From Pyrenopolyporus hunteri (taxonomy: Eukaryota > Ascomycota > Sordariomycetes > Xylariales > Hypoxylaceae), in the NCBI GenBank assembly GCA_902806595.1, contig CADCXC010000038.1, positions 1,550,001 through 1,614,000 on the forward strand: DNA of 64,000 nucleotides. Reading direction: 5' to 3'. How positions within the stretch are numbered: position 1 is the first letter of the stretch; the number at the start of each line of letters is the position of its first letter. This document shows positions 1 to 11,265 of the stretch, piece after piece. The notes under the pieces are model-generated. The model ran no database searches. It was given only the letters and a program-made list of their open reading frames with translations, and was not told the DNA's origin. The position numbers and the translations under genes were made by a program.

Positions 1-966
1 ACTGACTTCCAGTACGCTAGCCATATTACCGCACCTGTAGCAGTAGTTGGGCGCGCTCCACACCGTGCTCAAGTGGTCGTCGTAGAGGACCTGATACCCT
101 TCCTGGCAGAGCTGGTGAGCGCGCAAAATATGGTTCATTCCGTTCACGGCTAGAAACTTCTTAACTACGCGCGCCCCAAATTGGTAGCCCGCGCCTCGAG
201 GCGATAGCGAAAACTCGTCTCTCTCCGGGTCTGGATCCGACCATACTAGGTCAGCCATAGGACCCTCGTGTGGTATCTCCCGGAATCGGTCGATGATTTT
301 GATCTGGTCGATGGAATGGATTGAAGGAGACAGGCCGCCGTGGACGCAGAAAATCTGGTCGTTGATTACGACGGATAGAGTGAGGAAGTCGAACATGTCC
401 GTGAAGTAGTGCCAGACGTTCGCATTTCCGTATTTACGCGAGCATTCCGTGTAGAAGCCGTAAGACTGCGTTACGCCGCGCGATTCGTGGTTGCCTCGAA
501 TTAGGTGAACCCTGTTAGGATATCTCAACTTGAGGCAAACGAGTAGGGATATCGTCTCGACGCTGAACATGCCGCGATCCACATAGTCGCCTAGGGGGAC
601 ACTAGAGTCAGACCCGGAAAACCTTCAGTTTTTGTTTGCGCGCTTACCGAGAAAGAGGTAATTTGTATCCGGGCACCACCCCCCGATCTTAAATATCTCG
701 ATGAGATCGTAGAACTGGCCGTGAATGTCGCCGACAACCGTAACCGGAGCCCGTACGTGGACGACGTTGCTCTCTCGCATGAGCAATTCTTTCGTCTTGG
801 CACATATTGCCTCGATCACCGACTCGGCCAGAAGTTCCTTCTTATACAAACGGGAAATGCATTCGTCCAGGTCAACCGAAGCTGCGCGGCGCAAAAGGGT
901 AAAGTTAGTCGAGCGAGGATATATCGAGCATGTCTACGGGGGAGACCAACCTGGAAGCCCAGGCAT
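1..966 (-). CDS. ppg1: PPG1-type serine/threonine protein phosphatase catalytic subunit (3' end cut off)
   Basis: A metallophosphatase of the PP2A-like PPP family, closest by my recall to yeast Ppg1. Exons read 966-951, 881-648 and 590-1, giving 280 residues before the window edge. Seen: the metal-binding motifs VVGDIHGQFYDL, LGDYVDRG and LIRGNHESRG, the block VHGGLSPSIHSIDQIK, and WSAPNYCYRCGN near the end. The 69-bp first intron has a GACTAAC branch site and ends gcgcag; exon 1 encodes only MPGLP plus one base, so the start rests on this tiny exon and an unusual GTTGGT donor. The second intron (591-647) has GTAAGC/CCCTAG ends and restores GDYVDRG. In yeast Ppg1 acts with Tap42-type and Far-complex partners in glycogen accumulation and mitophagy control; that role here is inference. 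The C-terminus lies outside the window. Confidence is high for the phosphatase family and moderate for the subfamily. Confidence 0.9.
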
Positions 967-2904
967 CTTGACTAGCTAGATGCGACGCAAGGCGAGGAGA
1001 ACAAGTCTACCCGAATCTATTTTCAAGAGGCTGTTTGCGGTCGACAGCGCAGGGCGGACTTCCTTCTGCTCCGGGGAAACGCAAAGTCGTGTGGGGAGCT
1101 AGAAGAAACCGCAAACATGTTCGGAGGAGGCAGAGTATTCGGCGCCTCGCATGGGGAAAGTGTTGGGTCGCGCGTTCGGCTCGGGAGGGGGTGTAAAGTG
1201 GTAATGCGCAGGTTTATGGAGGCAAGTCGAGCTCACGGAGCGCGAGAGAAGATTGAAAAGTTCGGACCCTCTAGGGAGGAATGAGAACGCTTTTGGTGTT
1301 TGTTCAAAAAGGTTCAACGGTGTCATGCCCTGAAGCTAGTGGTGGAGGGTACGTCGCAATTGGTAAGCTATTCTTATCTCTTATCGCCTCCCCGCCACCA
1401 CGCCAAAAAGAGCCTCCTTTGTATCATTTCCTTGTATGTACCTAGGTACCTATGTATTACTGCGCGTATTCCCTTGTGTGGGGCTGCCTTAGGCCGCCAG
1501 GCTAAGAGCTTAGACCGCAGCAACAAAGGCGCGGTTGTATTCCACTATAACGGTACGTGTACCCCTTCCTATACGCATATCATCATTTCCAACACATATG
1601 CAAAGTAGGTACCTAAGATACCTAAGCCATCTTCGCAGGAAGGCACAAAAAGCTCAATACTCTCAGACAATTTTAATTCACCTGCGCGCTAATTAGCCCA
1701 CATGCGTTGAACACCTACCTACCGCCTACCTACGTATATGTAGGTAGGTACCTACCTATGTAGACCCTTTTCACCTGGCCCATTTCCCATTTGTACCCGT
1801 TTGGCAATCATGCACGTTTCCGGCTTAGCTGCCTTGCCCCAAGGCTATGCGTCTAACCTCTAGGAGTCGTTATACAGTTATTATGCTTAATATGATTACT
1901 GTACGCACTCCATTATAAATTCCTCCCGCGCTTTAAAATCATCTGATCCTGTTTTCTGTCAACCTCAACTTCTTTTTCTTTTCCCAAACTCCATACCGTA
2001 AGGCGGCTTCCAAGCCATTATTTTCAAAAGGAAGAGCTAGATGGCCTGTATTATCTACTTTGAAAGCTCCATGATCTGATTCGGCGGTTCGTAGTGGAAC
2101 AGCCGAATATTCCATTTCCCTTTTCTCCTTTTCATATGCCATATATGAGTTCTAACAGTCACTCTCACATCAGCATCAGCATCCACGAGACTGATATTTC
2201 CTAGTTCCATCGGTATTCTGAGAACTAACACGCATCCGACGTTGTCTGTTTCTACTCATTGGAAGCGATGTGGATTTGGTAGTTTACCTTGTGACTGACC
2301 GATGTGATGAAAAAGAGACGAAGGTCTTCAAGCTCGACCGCCATCCCGGATTATTTGGTTACTATCTGTTTATATTCTATTTTCACATCTCTAATGTGGT
2401 ATACCTGTTGGATGCTACGTCCTTCAGCATCGAATTTCTCATCATGGCTTTCGATATACAGTCTTGAGCTAGACTACAATACATACAACTTGAGCCGCCT
2501 ATATAGTGCTACCTTGCGATAGGATCCCACCTATCTTCCTCTTCGTTCATCATCTATATTTAGGCAGGTGACTCTAGTTTCGGTTCATATTCTATTTCTT
2601 TGCGTGTGTAGGTAGGTAGTCAAACCAGCTACGTGAGGGAACTCTTCGTCGTCAAGCCACGCCTTATCACATCGATGCATCTTGAACATAATGTGCATGT
2701 TTACTCATGTACCTCGAACTCTAATATATGTAGGCAGGTACCTTACTTTCCCCCCAGGACGGGTACGTCTACCTAACCTCCTCCATGTACGTATGGAAGG
2801 ACCCCAGGTGACACCAGACGCCAATTCGAAACGCGGTCCGACGTTTAACCGTTGCCGCCTTGGGGTTAGGTACCTAAAATAGGTACCTACCCACCACCCA
2901 ATAC
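967..2904. other. Intergenic region without a supported gene
   Basis: I see no reading frame with coding character. Short open frames here start on non-ATG codons or are low complexity. The stretch is rich in TAGGTACCTA-like motifs (around 1438, 1609, 1712-1760, 2732, 2866-2910). Confidence 0.5.
1712..1760. repeat. Cluster of CCTACCTA/TAGGTAGG motifs
   Basis: Several imperfect CCTACCTA units followed by TAGGTAGGTACCTACCTA, which forms a short palindrome around GGTACC. It is one of many intergenic copies of the same motif in the window. Confidence 0.6.
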
Positions 2905-2910
2905 CTACCC
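2866..2910. repeat. Cluster of TAGGTACCTA motifs
   Basis: Two near-perfect TAGGTACCTA palindromes separated by AAAA, followed by further CCTACCC units. It belongs to the dispersed intergenic motif family. Confidence 0.6.
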
Positions 2911-3480
2911 GCGATGGCATTGTAGGGAAGGTACCTTTCTTTTCTGGACATGGACATTTTGAATCTCACTCCGTGAAACCTTCAATTTCAGCCCATCTTC
3001 ATCGACACCAATGCCAGGAACCTCGAGCGTCAATAACCCATCGCCCGCCCCCATTGTATCCGGATTACGGTTCTGTGGCTCGCATAGGTCGTCCTTGATG
3101 AATTCGCAGCATTTATTTTCGCGACATCGGAGTGGAGGGACTTGTGTCGGCGGTGGTATTCGATCCGTCGCGGTGAGGAGCTGATCCGGTAAGTCGTGCT
3201 CAACAAAGTGGCTTACACCTGAGCCAATATTAAAAACCTCGTCGACCGTCCCGTACACGTTTATATTTCATCTACATCGGGGACACCTTATAACCGAATC
3301 TACCATTGGTCCCCAGATGAAATTCCGGCTACCAATTTCTCTAACCCCGCGTACAGGACGTTCCGCGACAACATCTATGCTTTCGCGTATCTCCCAGTGT
3401 GACGTGTGTTGAAAGTTACTCTATCACAACATCGCATTCAAATTCCGGGTCCTCCACAGGGCCTTTACTGCACTGAAAGT
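2905..3480 (-). pseudogene. Possible decayed gene, unknown product
   Basis: On the minus strand one frame runs from about 3420 to 2905 with coding-like composition, including REIGSRNFIWGPMVDSV and the Cys-containing RCRENKCCEFIKDDLC. It is broken by one in-frame TGA at 3268-3270. Upstream, a different frame (3479-3420) reads like the preceding protein segment, CSKGPVEDPEFECDVVIE, so a one-base shift near 3420 is likely. No ATG, signal peptide or family is recognised. A pair of small introns is the alternative, but the spaces between the blocks are shorter than 40 bp, which argues against splicing. The call rests on coding-like composition only. Confidence 0.3.
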
Positions 3481-3677
3481 TTACTTTCTGCTTAAACATC
3501 ATCCGACCGCTTTGCAAAGTTCATAGACTTCGCGTGTCCCGGCCATCGCGCTGAGGCGCTTGGCAGTTCGCCTACCAATTCATCTCAGCTCTCTCCTAGG
3601 GCCACGAAAAAAAAAAGAGCTTTAATTCGCGACGCGTCACTCCCGGAATTACCTCTCACATTGTTAGTTTTGTGAAA

Positions 3678-6235
3678 ATGGCCCAGGTAGCCCCAGGTCT
3701 CGGACCGGAGCATAACGAGCCACCTTGTTATAACTGTGGTGTACGCGGTCATCTGTTCACAGCATGTCCCGAGGAGCCCAGGAAAGTTCCAGCGTAAGTA
3801 TTCAAATCCTCAGCCCGTAGTATACCTATCTCACCCCTTCCCCTCGATGTTTATAAGCATATAAACTAAAGCGCTCTAGTGGGTTAGAGGCGTCTTGGGC
3901 GCGACAGCATTCGAGCAATAGTCCTCATAATGATAACTTTGGGCCTAACAAGCGAGGTAAGGGGCCGGTAATTACACGTTACCCTCCTCCTCCCTCTGTT
4001 TCTTCACACCAAGCGCCTCCGATACCCCGTTTTGAGAATGCTCCGCCTCAGCCCTATCCGTCAGGGCCAATTCCGGGCTACCCTCCGCCACCATCTTATA
4101 GTCCGGGGTTTGGCGGTCACCTGCCCCCGAGTACTTCCTATGATCGCTATAGACATCCGGGGCCACCACCACCAGTACCACCAGTACCACCTAGTTCACA
4201 TCAGCCATTGAACCCGCCATCTTATCACAATGCTTATACTAACGCATATGGTCCCCCGGGTCCCGTTCACGGACCTTACGATCCTCCGCACGTTCTCCCT
4301 TCCGGGCGTCCTGGTCAATACTTCCCAAGCGACTATCCTCCTGGTCCGCCCAGTAGGCCTGAACAGTACCCTCCTAGTCAGTATCCCCCGGGCCCGCCAG
4401 GCCCGCCGCCATACGCCACACCGCAACAATTTCCTCCTAATCCTCCGCCGTCATATCCACCACCACCCAGTTTTATACCCCCTCCCGCCCCCTACGGATA
4501 TCACGGACCTCCCCCTGGATATCAGCAAAGTGAATATAACTCCCCTCAGCGCGAGCCTCCTCCCGCCATCTACCACCAGTATCCACCTCCCGATCCTCCT
4601 TATACCCAATCATACGGCGATGATAGAGACCGCTATCAGCGCGGTCGAGGTCACCAGCGCCGCTATGACGATAGACGTTCAGGTGAGGGTTGGCACCCTC
4701 AAGATGCTTGGCACAGCTCTCCGCCGTCAAATGATCAACCTTATAGAGATGACTACCGTGACGGCTGGCCTGGCAAACCGTCGTATCGAGATGACCGGCA
4801 TCAGCGGAGACGGGGTCATGGTCGGCCTCCGGATGAGCGCCGTCGAGACCGTCACGATCGCTTTCAGCCGTATAAAAATTCGGACAAGTGGGACAGGCAG
4901 CACCGGCGGAAACATCAACCGGCAAAGACTCCGAGTGAGACAACGCGTCGTGAGCGAAGCTCCCCGGGCCAAGAAACGCCGGCGACCGTCAAAACGGATC
5001 AAGACCGTGAGCCGGGGGAGATTGTATCTGAATCCGCTTCCGCATCGGATCATGGTGGCCCAGAAACCGCAGCCCAAACGACTCCGGAGGAAAATAGCGA
5101 AGAGTTCAATTGGGATGAGAGGACAATATTCCAGGAGGCTCCGTTGGATGGCAAAGTAGATCCCATCGCGGCACCTCTTCCGACTCAGTATTCCGAAGAT
5201 GTGATGATACCACCGGCGTTCGACGCTAAATCTTTAAAGTCACGGTATATTACTCCGCGTAACGTCGATGATTTTGCACAGAGTATCCGCGAGACCAGAG
5301 ATTGGCAAGTAATGCAGCATCACCCCACGTTCCTAGACCCCACGGAAATTAGTCTTGAGAAATTAGACGAATACAATAGAGCGGTCCAGAAAGATATAGC
5401 TACCAAGAACAACCGCCGAGACCGTCCTGGTAATTCTCACGATCCCGGCAGATACCGCTTTAGCAATTCGAAAGGGTCGGGGCGACAGGCGAAAAATCAA
5501 GATCCCCGCTTCAAGTCGGATCAAAGGAAAAGAAGATGGAATGACTTTCAAATTGACGCCATTGAGTCTAATACAGAGAAGCGTTATCGCGATTCCCCAC
5601 AAGATCCATTCAACAAAAGGCTCAAACCTACATCACCCGAGCCCGGCGAGGTGATCGAGGCCGATATCCAACAGTCTCCTTATACGCCCTCGAAGACGCC
5701 TACCACTCCCACGGGTGACTTTACACGGCCCCCGGAGGCGAGCAGAGCTATAAATAGCAGGGTAAGATCGTCGGACATGAACAATAGAAGCAGGGACTCA
5801 AATCATGGGGCGACCGGGTATCGGGCCAACGCCTTACCACCAGATAATTATAATAAGGCCAATGTAGGATCGCCAATGCCGTCGCGTAAGCCCGTAGATA
5901 CTCCCCAGCAACTCAGCCGACCTTCAAGCAGGCAGAGCTCTGGGAGCTTCCGCAAGAGTCATCCGGATAGTCGGCGTTCTTCGCTCGGAAGTCAAATATC
6001 TGATTCCCAAGGATCACCGCTCGATTCCATCGATCGCGAACTGCTAGGATTGGGACGCCCTTCTACCAGCGGTAGCGACAGTGGAGGAGAACTACCAAAG
6101 CGACAACATAACGATATAACGCCCAAACTCAAGCGCCGACAACCTATGGTTGAGGCGTACTCGTAAGTTTAGCCGAGTAGCCCTGCTTAACGTGCTTAAC
6201 TATCTACTAACAGAATGCTTAGGCGTCGCTGGTAA
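3678..6235 (+). CDS. Zinc-knuckle (CCHC), proline-rich, RS-like protein
   Basis: Exons 3678-3793, 3880-6162 and 6214-6235 give 806 residues. A CCHC knuckle sits near residues 17-30 (CYNCGVRGHLFTAC). It is followed by a long Pro/Tyr/Gly-rich region (about residues 60-230), an Arg/Asp/His-rich stretch, and a basic Ser-rich tail. The first intron has a GTAAGT donor. The second, 6163-6213, is easily missed because reading straight through also gives a stop at 6164-6166; splicing GTAAGT to ACTAACAG instead replaces it with an exon encoding MLRRRW. CCHC knuckles in such proteins usually bind single-stranded RNA, so a role in RNA processing is plausible but only inferred. I recognise the family as a fungal zinc-knuckle protein and have no functional name for it. 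Confidence 0.8.
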
Positions 6236-7105
6236 TCTACAATACTAAGAAGCTTTATGAACATGGTCTTTCTCATTAATAGCGAGACTACGGGGTATAA
6301 TTAGGTATTCAATTTTATTTGTCTCCGGCAGAGGGGTGAAATTTCCTAGTCAACCCTCCGGCTTGGTCTCATAGGGTGCATGCAAGGCGTAGGAGGATAC
6401 GGAATGATCATTAGCCGACCCGGTACAAGCATTTTCACCTTGTTTTCAAACGGACCTAAGGTAAAAACCCTAACTTACGATATGCTGATGTTACGGCTTA
6501 AGAACTGGTTTGCGGAATACCACAGAGGTTCCCATTCTTGGGGGATGGAATGAACATAGGTGGTAATAGCGGAGTGTTAGGCGTCTTTCACGGATCCATT
6601 GGATAGGTAGGAAAGGCCCACGGAGCGCCAGAGGGGTGTGCAGCCTCCACGTTTTGTTTCCAGGAACATACGTTATTGTACGAATATATACAGTCAGTTG
6701 GTTTCACTGGGTCTCTCCGACTACGGACAAAGTCCAAATATAATGCATTAATGGCACCAAAATAAGGACTATATAATGAACTTGTCGCGGCGAAGACCCA
6801 CGTATGCAAGGGACTGCTCTATGCGTCGAAGGCCGTTTGTAAACGAGCCGTTCTTTTACTATTGATCTCATGCTTCTTAGTATTAGGAGGCCCAGCATTG
6901 TTCACCGTTACTCCCCTAGCCGCTTGTGCGCTATCAGCTTAAACAATGTTCTTTGTCCGCGCCTGTAACAATGGACAGTCTAGAGCAATATAAATAGCCC
7001 TATCGTCCACGCGTGGCACAATTATATTAAGCTCTCTTATTTCTCTTCGCGTCTTCGAGCCTAACATACATAATCTCTAACCTGTCCTCTTCACTATTTT
7101 CCAGT
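6236..7105. other. Intergenic region
   Basis: No gene seen. The last 100 bases before 7106 are pyrimidine-rich, as is common in fungal promoters and leaders. Confidence 0.5.
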
Positions 7106-7663
7106 ATGTGCACATCAACATGCTGGGTGTTCCGCTGTCCCTCCTGCAACGGGGTCGTAACGAAAGACACCAGCGTGTCGGGTCACACGTGCAAGACGGC
7201 GCGGAGGAACCGGAACCGCGGCTGCTGCCGCACGGGCATCGAGTACACATACTACAATAGGCCTACGGAAGAGCTATGCGTGCTGTGCGAGCTGCTCGGC
7301 GAAATCAGGAAGCTCACCGCCGAGACGTGCGACGAGGCTATGTCCGAGTCCCGCGTCGGGTATACTAGTGTTATTTACGGCGATAGCGATCCCGAGATAG
7401 AAAGCGAGGACGCCGAGTGTAGCGATAGCGAGAGTGAAAGTGAAAGCGAAAACGAAACTGAAGACGACGACGACGACGACGAGGGCGGGGCCCCGTTAGA
7501 TTATGGCTCGGAAAGTGAAGAAAGCGAGGATGACGAGGATAGCGAATGCAGTGAGTGTTGTACGGATAGTGATGATAGCGAAGAGGATTCCGAGGAGGAC
7601 GACGGAGATGACGAAGATGAAGATCATGTGGAATGTAAAGCGTGTAGGAGACTGCGATGCTAA
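7106..7663 (+). CDS. Small cysteine-rich protein with a long acidic Ser/Glu/Asp tail
   Basis: A single exon of 185 codons opening with ATG at 7106. The N-terminal 80 residues hold about a dozen cysteines in short spacings (MCTSTCWVFRCPSCNG, GCCRTG, LCVLC). This resembles fungal hypothetical proteins that begin MC and contain CxxC pairs, perhaps metal-binding. From about residue 95 the protein is almost wholly acidic with Ser-Glu and Asp runs, then ends with a further Cys cluster (SECC, VECKACRRLRC). No signal peptide or membrane segment is visible. I do not recognise a function. The ORF has plausible codon use and a pyrimidine-rich upstream region, but low-complexity sequence can keep a frame open by chance, so expression should not be taken for granted. 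Confidence 0.6.
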   Translation: MCTSTCWVFRCPSCNGVVTKDTSVSGHTCKTARRNRNRGCCRTGIEYTYYNRPTEELCVLCELLGEIRKLTAETCDEAMSESRVGYTSVIYGDSDPEIESEDAECSDSESESESENETEDDDDDDEGGAPLDYGSESEESEDDEDSECSECCTDSDDSEEDSEEDDGDDEDEDHVECKACRRLRC

Positions 7664-8522
7664 CCGAGGTAAGCCCCCGGAACGTGTTCCATTAATCTCC
7701 AGAAGAAATTTCCTCCGTGAGGCGGAAATTTTGGTTATCGACTTAGGGCGAGAGCTACCTATGTTTATGGCATCGTGGTACTCTGGGTAGTATGCGCGAG
7801 GGAGAGAAAACACATATGGAGGATACAAGGCTGAGATCACTTGCTCAGTTGTGAAGATAGAGAGGTGGCTAAGGTAAGTGAATAAACTATGCCTTAGTAT
7901 TGTATATAGGTATGACCTTAGGTCGATGGGTGTACATAGGTTTTCAGTCAAGAGTACCTAACTATCAAATTAACAATATTCTACAACGAGTTTCATTATC
8001 GCATTGTGTTTCATGAACCCCATAATGTATGTCCTACCTTGATACAGTATGATAGTCATTATAAAGGGGCAAACCGAAACAGGAGTCAGAGAGCACCACA
8101 CGAATATATTAGGATCCTCTCTCATTCCGCGCCGGCTTTGGATTTACTTATCAAACTGTATCTTGGGTCGATGTTGGTATATAAGCTGGTTTAACCTTAT
8201 TTAGAGCGGGGGATATAATAATTAAACTTGATTTTATATATGTATAGGTAGGTGATATTAATTATGTTGCTACAAAACCAGCAACTCCAATATACAATCG
8301 GATCAAAATCTCGGGGCCGTCCATCCCCTCATTTCGACGCTGAGCGCACTCAAGTATTGGTACCGCTTAGATTTATGTACATCATTAATTCATATTAACC
8401 GGCAGCCAGCCCAATTTCAGTCCAAAGAATTAGGTAGACCGCCGGGGTAATAGGGGTTCCGAACTTCACCACGAAGGCAAAGGACTTTCACAGACACGTA
8501 GGCCCCACCAGGTCGCCGCCGA
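7664..8522. other. Intergenic region, AT-rich
   Basis: No supported gene. The region lies between two genes that end toward it (7663 plus, 8523 minus), so it holds both 3' ends. Confidence 0.5.
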
Positions 8523-11265
8523 TTAGAAGGGCATAGCCTGGCCACAGGCGCCGTTGCCGACGGTCAGGGGGGTGCCGCCGCCGATGCGGGCGATGCTCGC
8601 GACCCTGGAGTTGCCCCGGCAGAGGCCGGAGTCCTTGGCGGTGTAGCACTTGCCGGTCTCGGAGTAGCCGAAGGCGCCGCAGTGCGCGGTGCTGGCGCAC
8701 AGCACGCAGCAGGCCGTGGCCGAGCCCACGCTGCCGCGGTCCGTCAGCTCGAACGTCGCCAGCAGGTAGTTGATGCGCTGGCGGTTGACCGTCGTCGCCA
8801 TGTTGTTCGCCGCGCACTGGGCGTACACCGTCGGCGTCGCGCCGACCGTGGTCGTCGTGGACGTCGTGGACGTGGTGGTCGTCGTCGTGGGCACGAACGA
8901 GGTCGTCGGGACCACTTCCGTGGTGACCTCCGTCACCGTGGTCTCGGCGGGGATGGGCACCTCCGTCGTGGTCGTGATGATCGTGCTGGTGACGGTCTCG
9001 GTGACGGTGGTGGGGTCGGCCGTGATGGTCTCGACGGCGGTCGAGGTCGAGGCAACCGAGGTGGAGGTGACTGAGATGGTAGTCTATGTAATAGCAGGTT
9101 AGCGCCCGGGGGCTAGCAATAAAATAAGGGAAGCTGGAGAGAGACGAACTCCGCAGGCAACACGAGTCGCATAGGTGGCGATATCGCCGTCGTTCAACAC
9201 CGGAGTCGGGACCGGGCAGCCGCTGGTGGTTGTGCGGCGGGCGCCCACACGCTTGACAGACCTTGCCACAACGCCAGGGAAAGCAGACTTGATGGGCGTG
9301 CTATAGGGATGAGTGTTAGTAATTTATTGGTGGCAGAGACGTCGGAGAGGGGAAAAGAATGGGTTTGAACATACAATCCAGCCGGGGCGGGGACAGTGCT
9401 GGTCGTCGGTTGGACAGTGATCTATATTATTTAGAGTTAGTTATCTGTTTTTGATTCGATAGCTACATTTTAAGCATGCTTACCGTGTTGGTTGAGGTTT
9501 CGGTGGCCGTTTCAGTGATCGTCTCAAAGTCGGTAGACGTGGAGAACTCGGTGTTAGTGGTAGTGATCGTTTCCGTAACCTGCAGCAGGGTCTCGGTGGT
9601 CGTTGAGGTTGTGAATTCGGTAGTTGTGGTGGTCACAGTGGGCGTGGTTGTCGTCATCTCGGTGGTGGTCTCGGTCACAACATCCGTCTGAGTGACCGTG
9701 GTGGCGGCCAAGGTCGTGTAGACGAAGGATGGGGGCTTCTGAGCGTAGGTGGTCCGGCATGTGGAGGGATCCTCGATGGTAGGGGGCTCGTAGTCAGGAA
9801 GCGGGCCAGGGTTCGAGCAAGTACCACGGCAAGAGGCGAGGATCAATGAACCGCTCTTTGCGCGGAAGTCAAGGTAAGCAACAACGCCTTCGTTAACTCG
9901 GCTGCCGTAGGTGGTGCAGACGTTAGACTTGAAGGTGAAGCTGACGCACTTCGTGTTCTCGTCGCAGCGGTTGAGGCAGTTCTCGAAAGAGGTCGAATCA
10001 TGCTTAGATAGCCAGGTTCCGAAAATGGCGAAGTTCTTGTAGACATCATAAGAGCACTGGCACGAGTTGGTTCCGACGGCAAACTTGGTTGGGGTGGGGC
10101 AAGGGGCGGAAAACGTGGTAGAAGACGAGGTAGAAGTCGCGCTAGAAGTGGTGCTTGACGAGGATGAGGACTCCGATGAGGAGCTCAAAGAACTGCTCGA
10201 GGAAACGGTTGATGAGACACTTGAGGAGACGCTTGGGGAGACGCTGTATGAGGCGCTTGACGTGACACTCGATGAGGCGCTATATGAAGCACTCAATGAT
10301 GCGCTATATGAAGCACTCGAAGATACGCTGTATGAGGCGCTCGACGAGGCGCTCGGAGAGACGCTATATGAGACGCTCGAGGACACGCTGTATGGCGCGC
10401 TTGACGTGACGCTATATGAGCCGCTTAAGGAGGCGCTCGAAGAGACACCGTATGAGGCACTCGATGAGACGCTTGATGGGATGTACGAGGAGGCGCTCAA
10501 AGAGGCGCTCGAAGAGACACCGTATGAGGCACTCGAGGACACGCTGTATGAGGCGCTTGACGTGGCACTCAATGAGGCGCTGTACGAGCCGCTTAAGGAG
10601 GCGCTCAAGGAGGCGCTCGGTGAGGCGCTATATGAGGCACTCGACGAGACACTCGACGGGATGTACGAGGAAGCGCTTAAAGAGGCGCTTGAGGAAGCGT
10701 AGGGGGAGACACTCGAGGAGCTTGACGGGCCTACAGAGCCGCTAGAGACGGTGCTTGAGGTAGACAGAGACACCACTGGGTATCCGCCAGGACCAGAAGA
10801 AGAACTAGCCACGTACGAAGAACCCGTTGCGGAAGCGCTCAATGTAGATGAGATACCCGGATATTGATGCGGTTGCGAGGTCGAGTTCGAAGGGCCTGAG
10901 GGACCAGAGGGACTAGATGGACCAGACGGACCAGAAGGCTTGGAAGGACCTGAAGGGACTGCTGGGTACGAGTTGGCGGCCGGGTACGACGGAGCAGCTG
11001 GGTACGACGGAGCAGCCGGGTACGACGGAGCGGCTGGGTATGAGGGAGCAGCCGGGTATGAGGGAGCAGCCGGGTACGAAGGAGCAGCCGGGTACGAAGG
11101 AGTAGCTGGGGTTGAGGGGGCAGCTGGGTTCGAGGGAGCAGCTGGGTACGAGGGGGCCGCTGGGTATGAAGGGGCCGCTGGGTGGTACGAAGCCGGATTA
11201 ACCGGCTTGCACTTAGCTGCCGCTTCCCTCGCAAGGAGGGTGACGAGAACAGCCTCAAACCTCAT
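8523..11265 (-). CDS. Secreted mucin-like Ser/Thr/Pro-rich protein with Apple/PAN-like segments
   Basis: Four exons join what look like separate frames: 11265-9484, 9421-9375, 9300-9150 and 9083-8523, giving 846 residues. All three introns keep phase and have CTAAC branch sites. The N-terminus has a hydrophobic signal-like segment (MRFEAVLVTLLAREAAAK). Then follow about a dozen Pro-Ala-Ala-Pro-Ser-Tyr repeats, a Ser-rich block of some 200 residues, and a Cys-bearing segment with Apple/PAN character (CQCSYDVYKNF, CLNRCDENTKCVSFTF). Next come a Thr-rich linker, a segment CPVPTPVLNDGDIATYATRV, another Thr-rich stretch, and a C-terminal Cys segment (ACCVLCASTAHCGAFGYS) of similar type. Family knowledge suggests a heavily O-glycosylated wall or extracellular protein, perhaps carbohydrate-binding. 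The third donor, GTTCGT, is weak. Exact function unknown. Confidence 0.8.
10200..10740 (-). repeat. Ser-rich coding repeats
   Basis: Degenerate tandem repeats coding Ser/Ala/Tyr/Val units such as SASYSVSS inside exon 1 of the mucin-like gene. The opposite strand is also open here, only because of the repeat composition. Confidence 0.7.
10958..11193 (-). repeat. 18-bp tandem repeats coding Pro-Ala-Ala-Pro-Ser-Tyr
   Basis: About a dozen 18-bp units (core GGGTACGACGGAGCAGC on the plus strand) encode the proline-rich repeat near the N-terminus of the mucin-like protein. Units differ mainly by silent or Asn/Thr substitutions, so copy number may vary between strains. Confidence 0.8.

Noticed and set aside
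4230..5159. 309-codon frame inside the zinc-knuckle gene
   Set aside because: It is a shifted frame over Pro/Arg-rich codons; the real frame continues exon 1 with the CCHC knuckle.
10067..10702. Plus-strand 211-codon acidic frame
   Set aside because: It is the antisense of the Ser-rich repeats of the mucin-like gene; it is open only because of repeat composition and has no independent signal.
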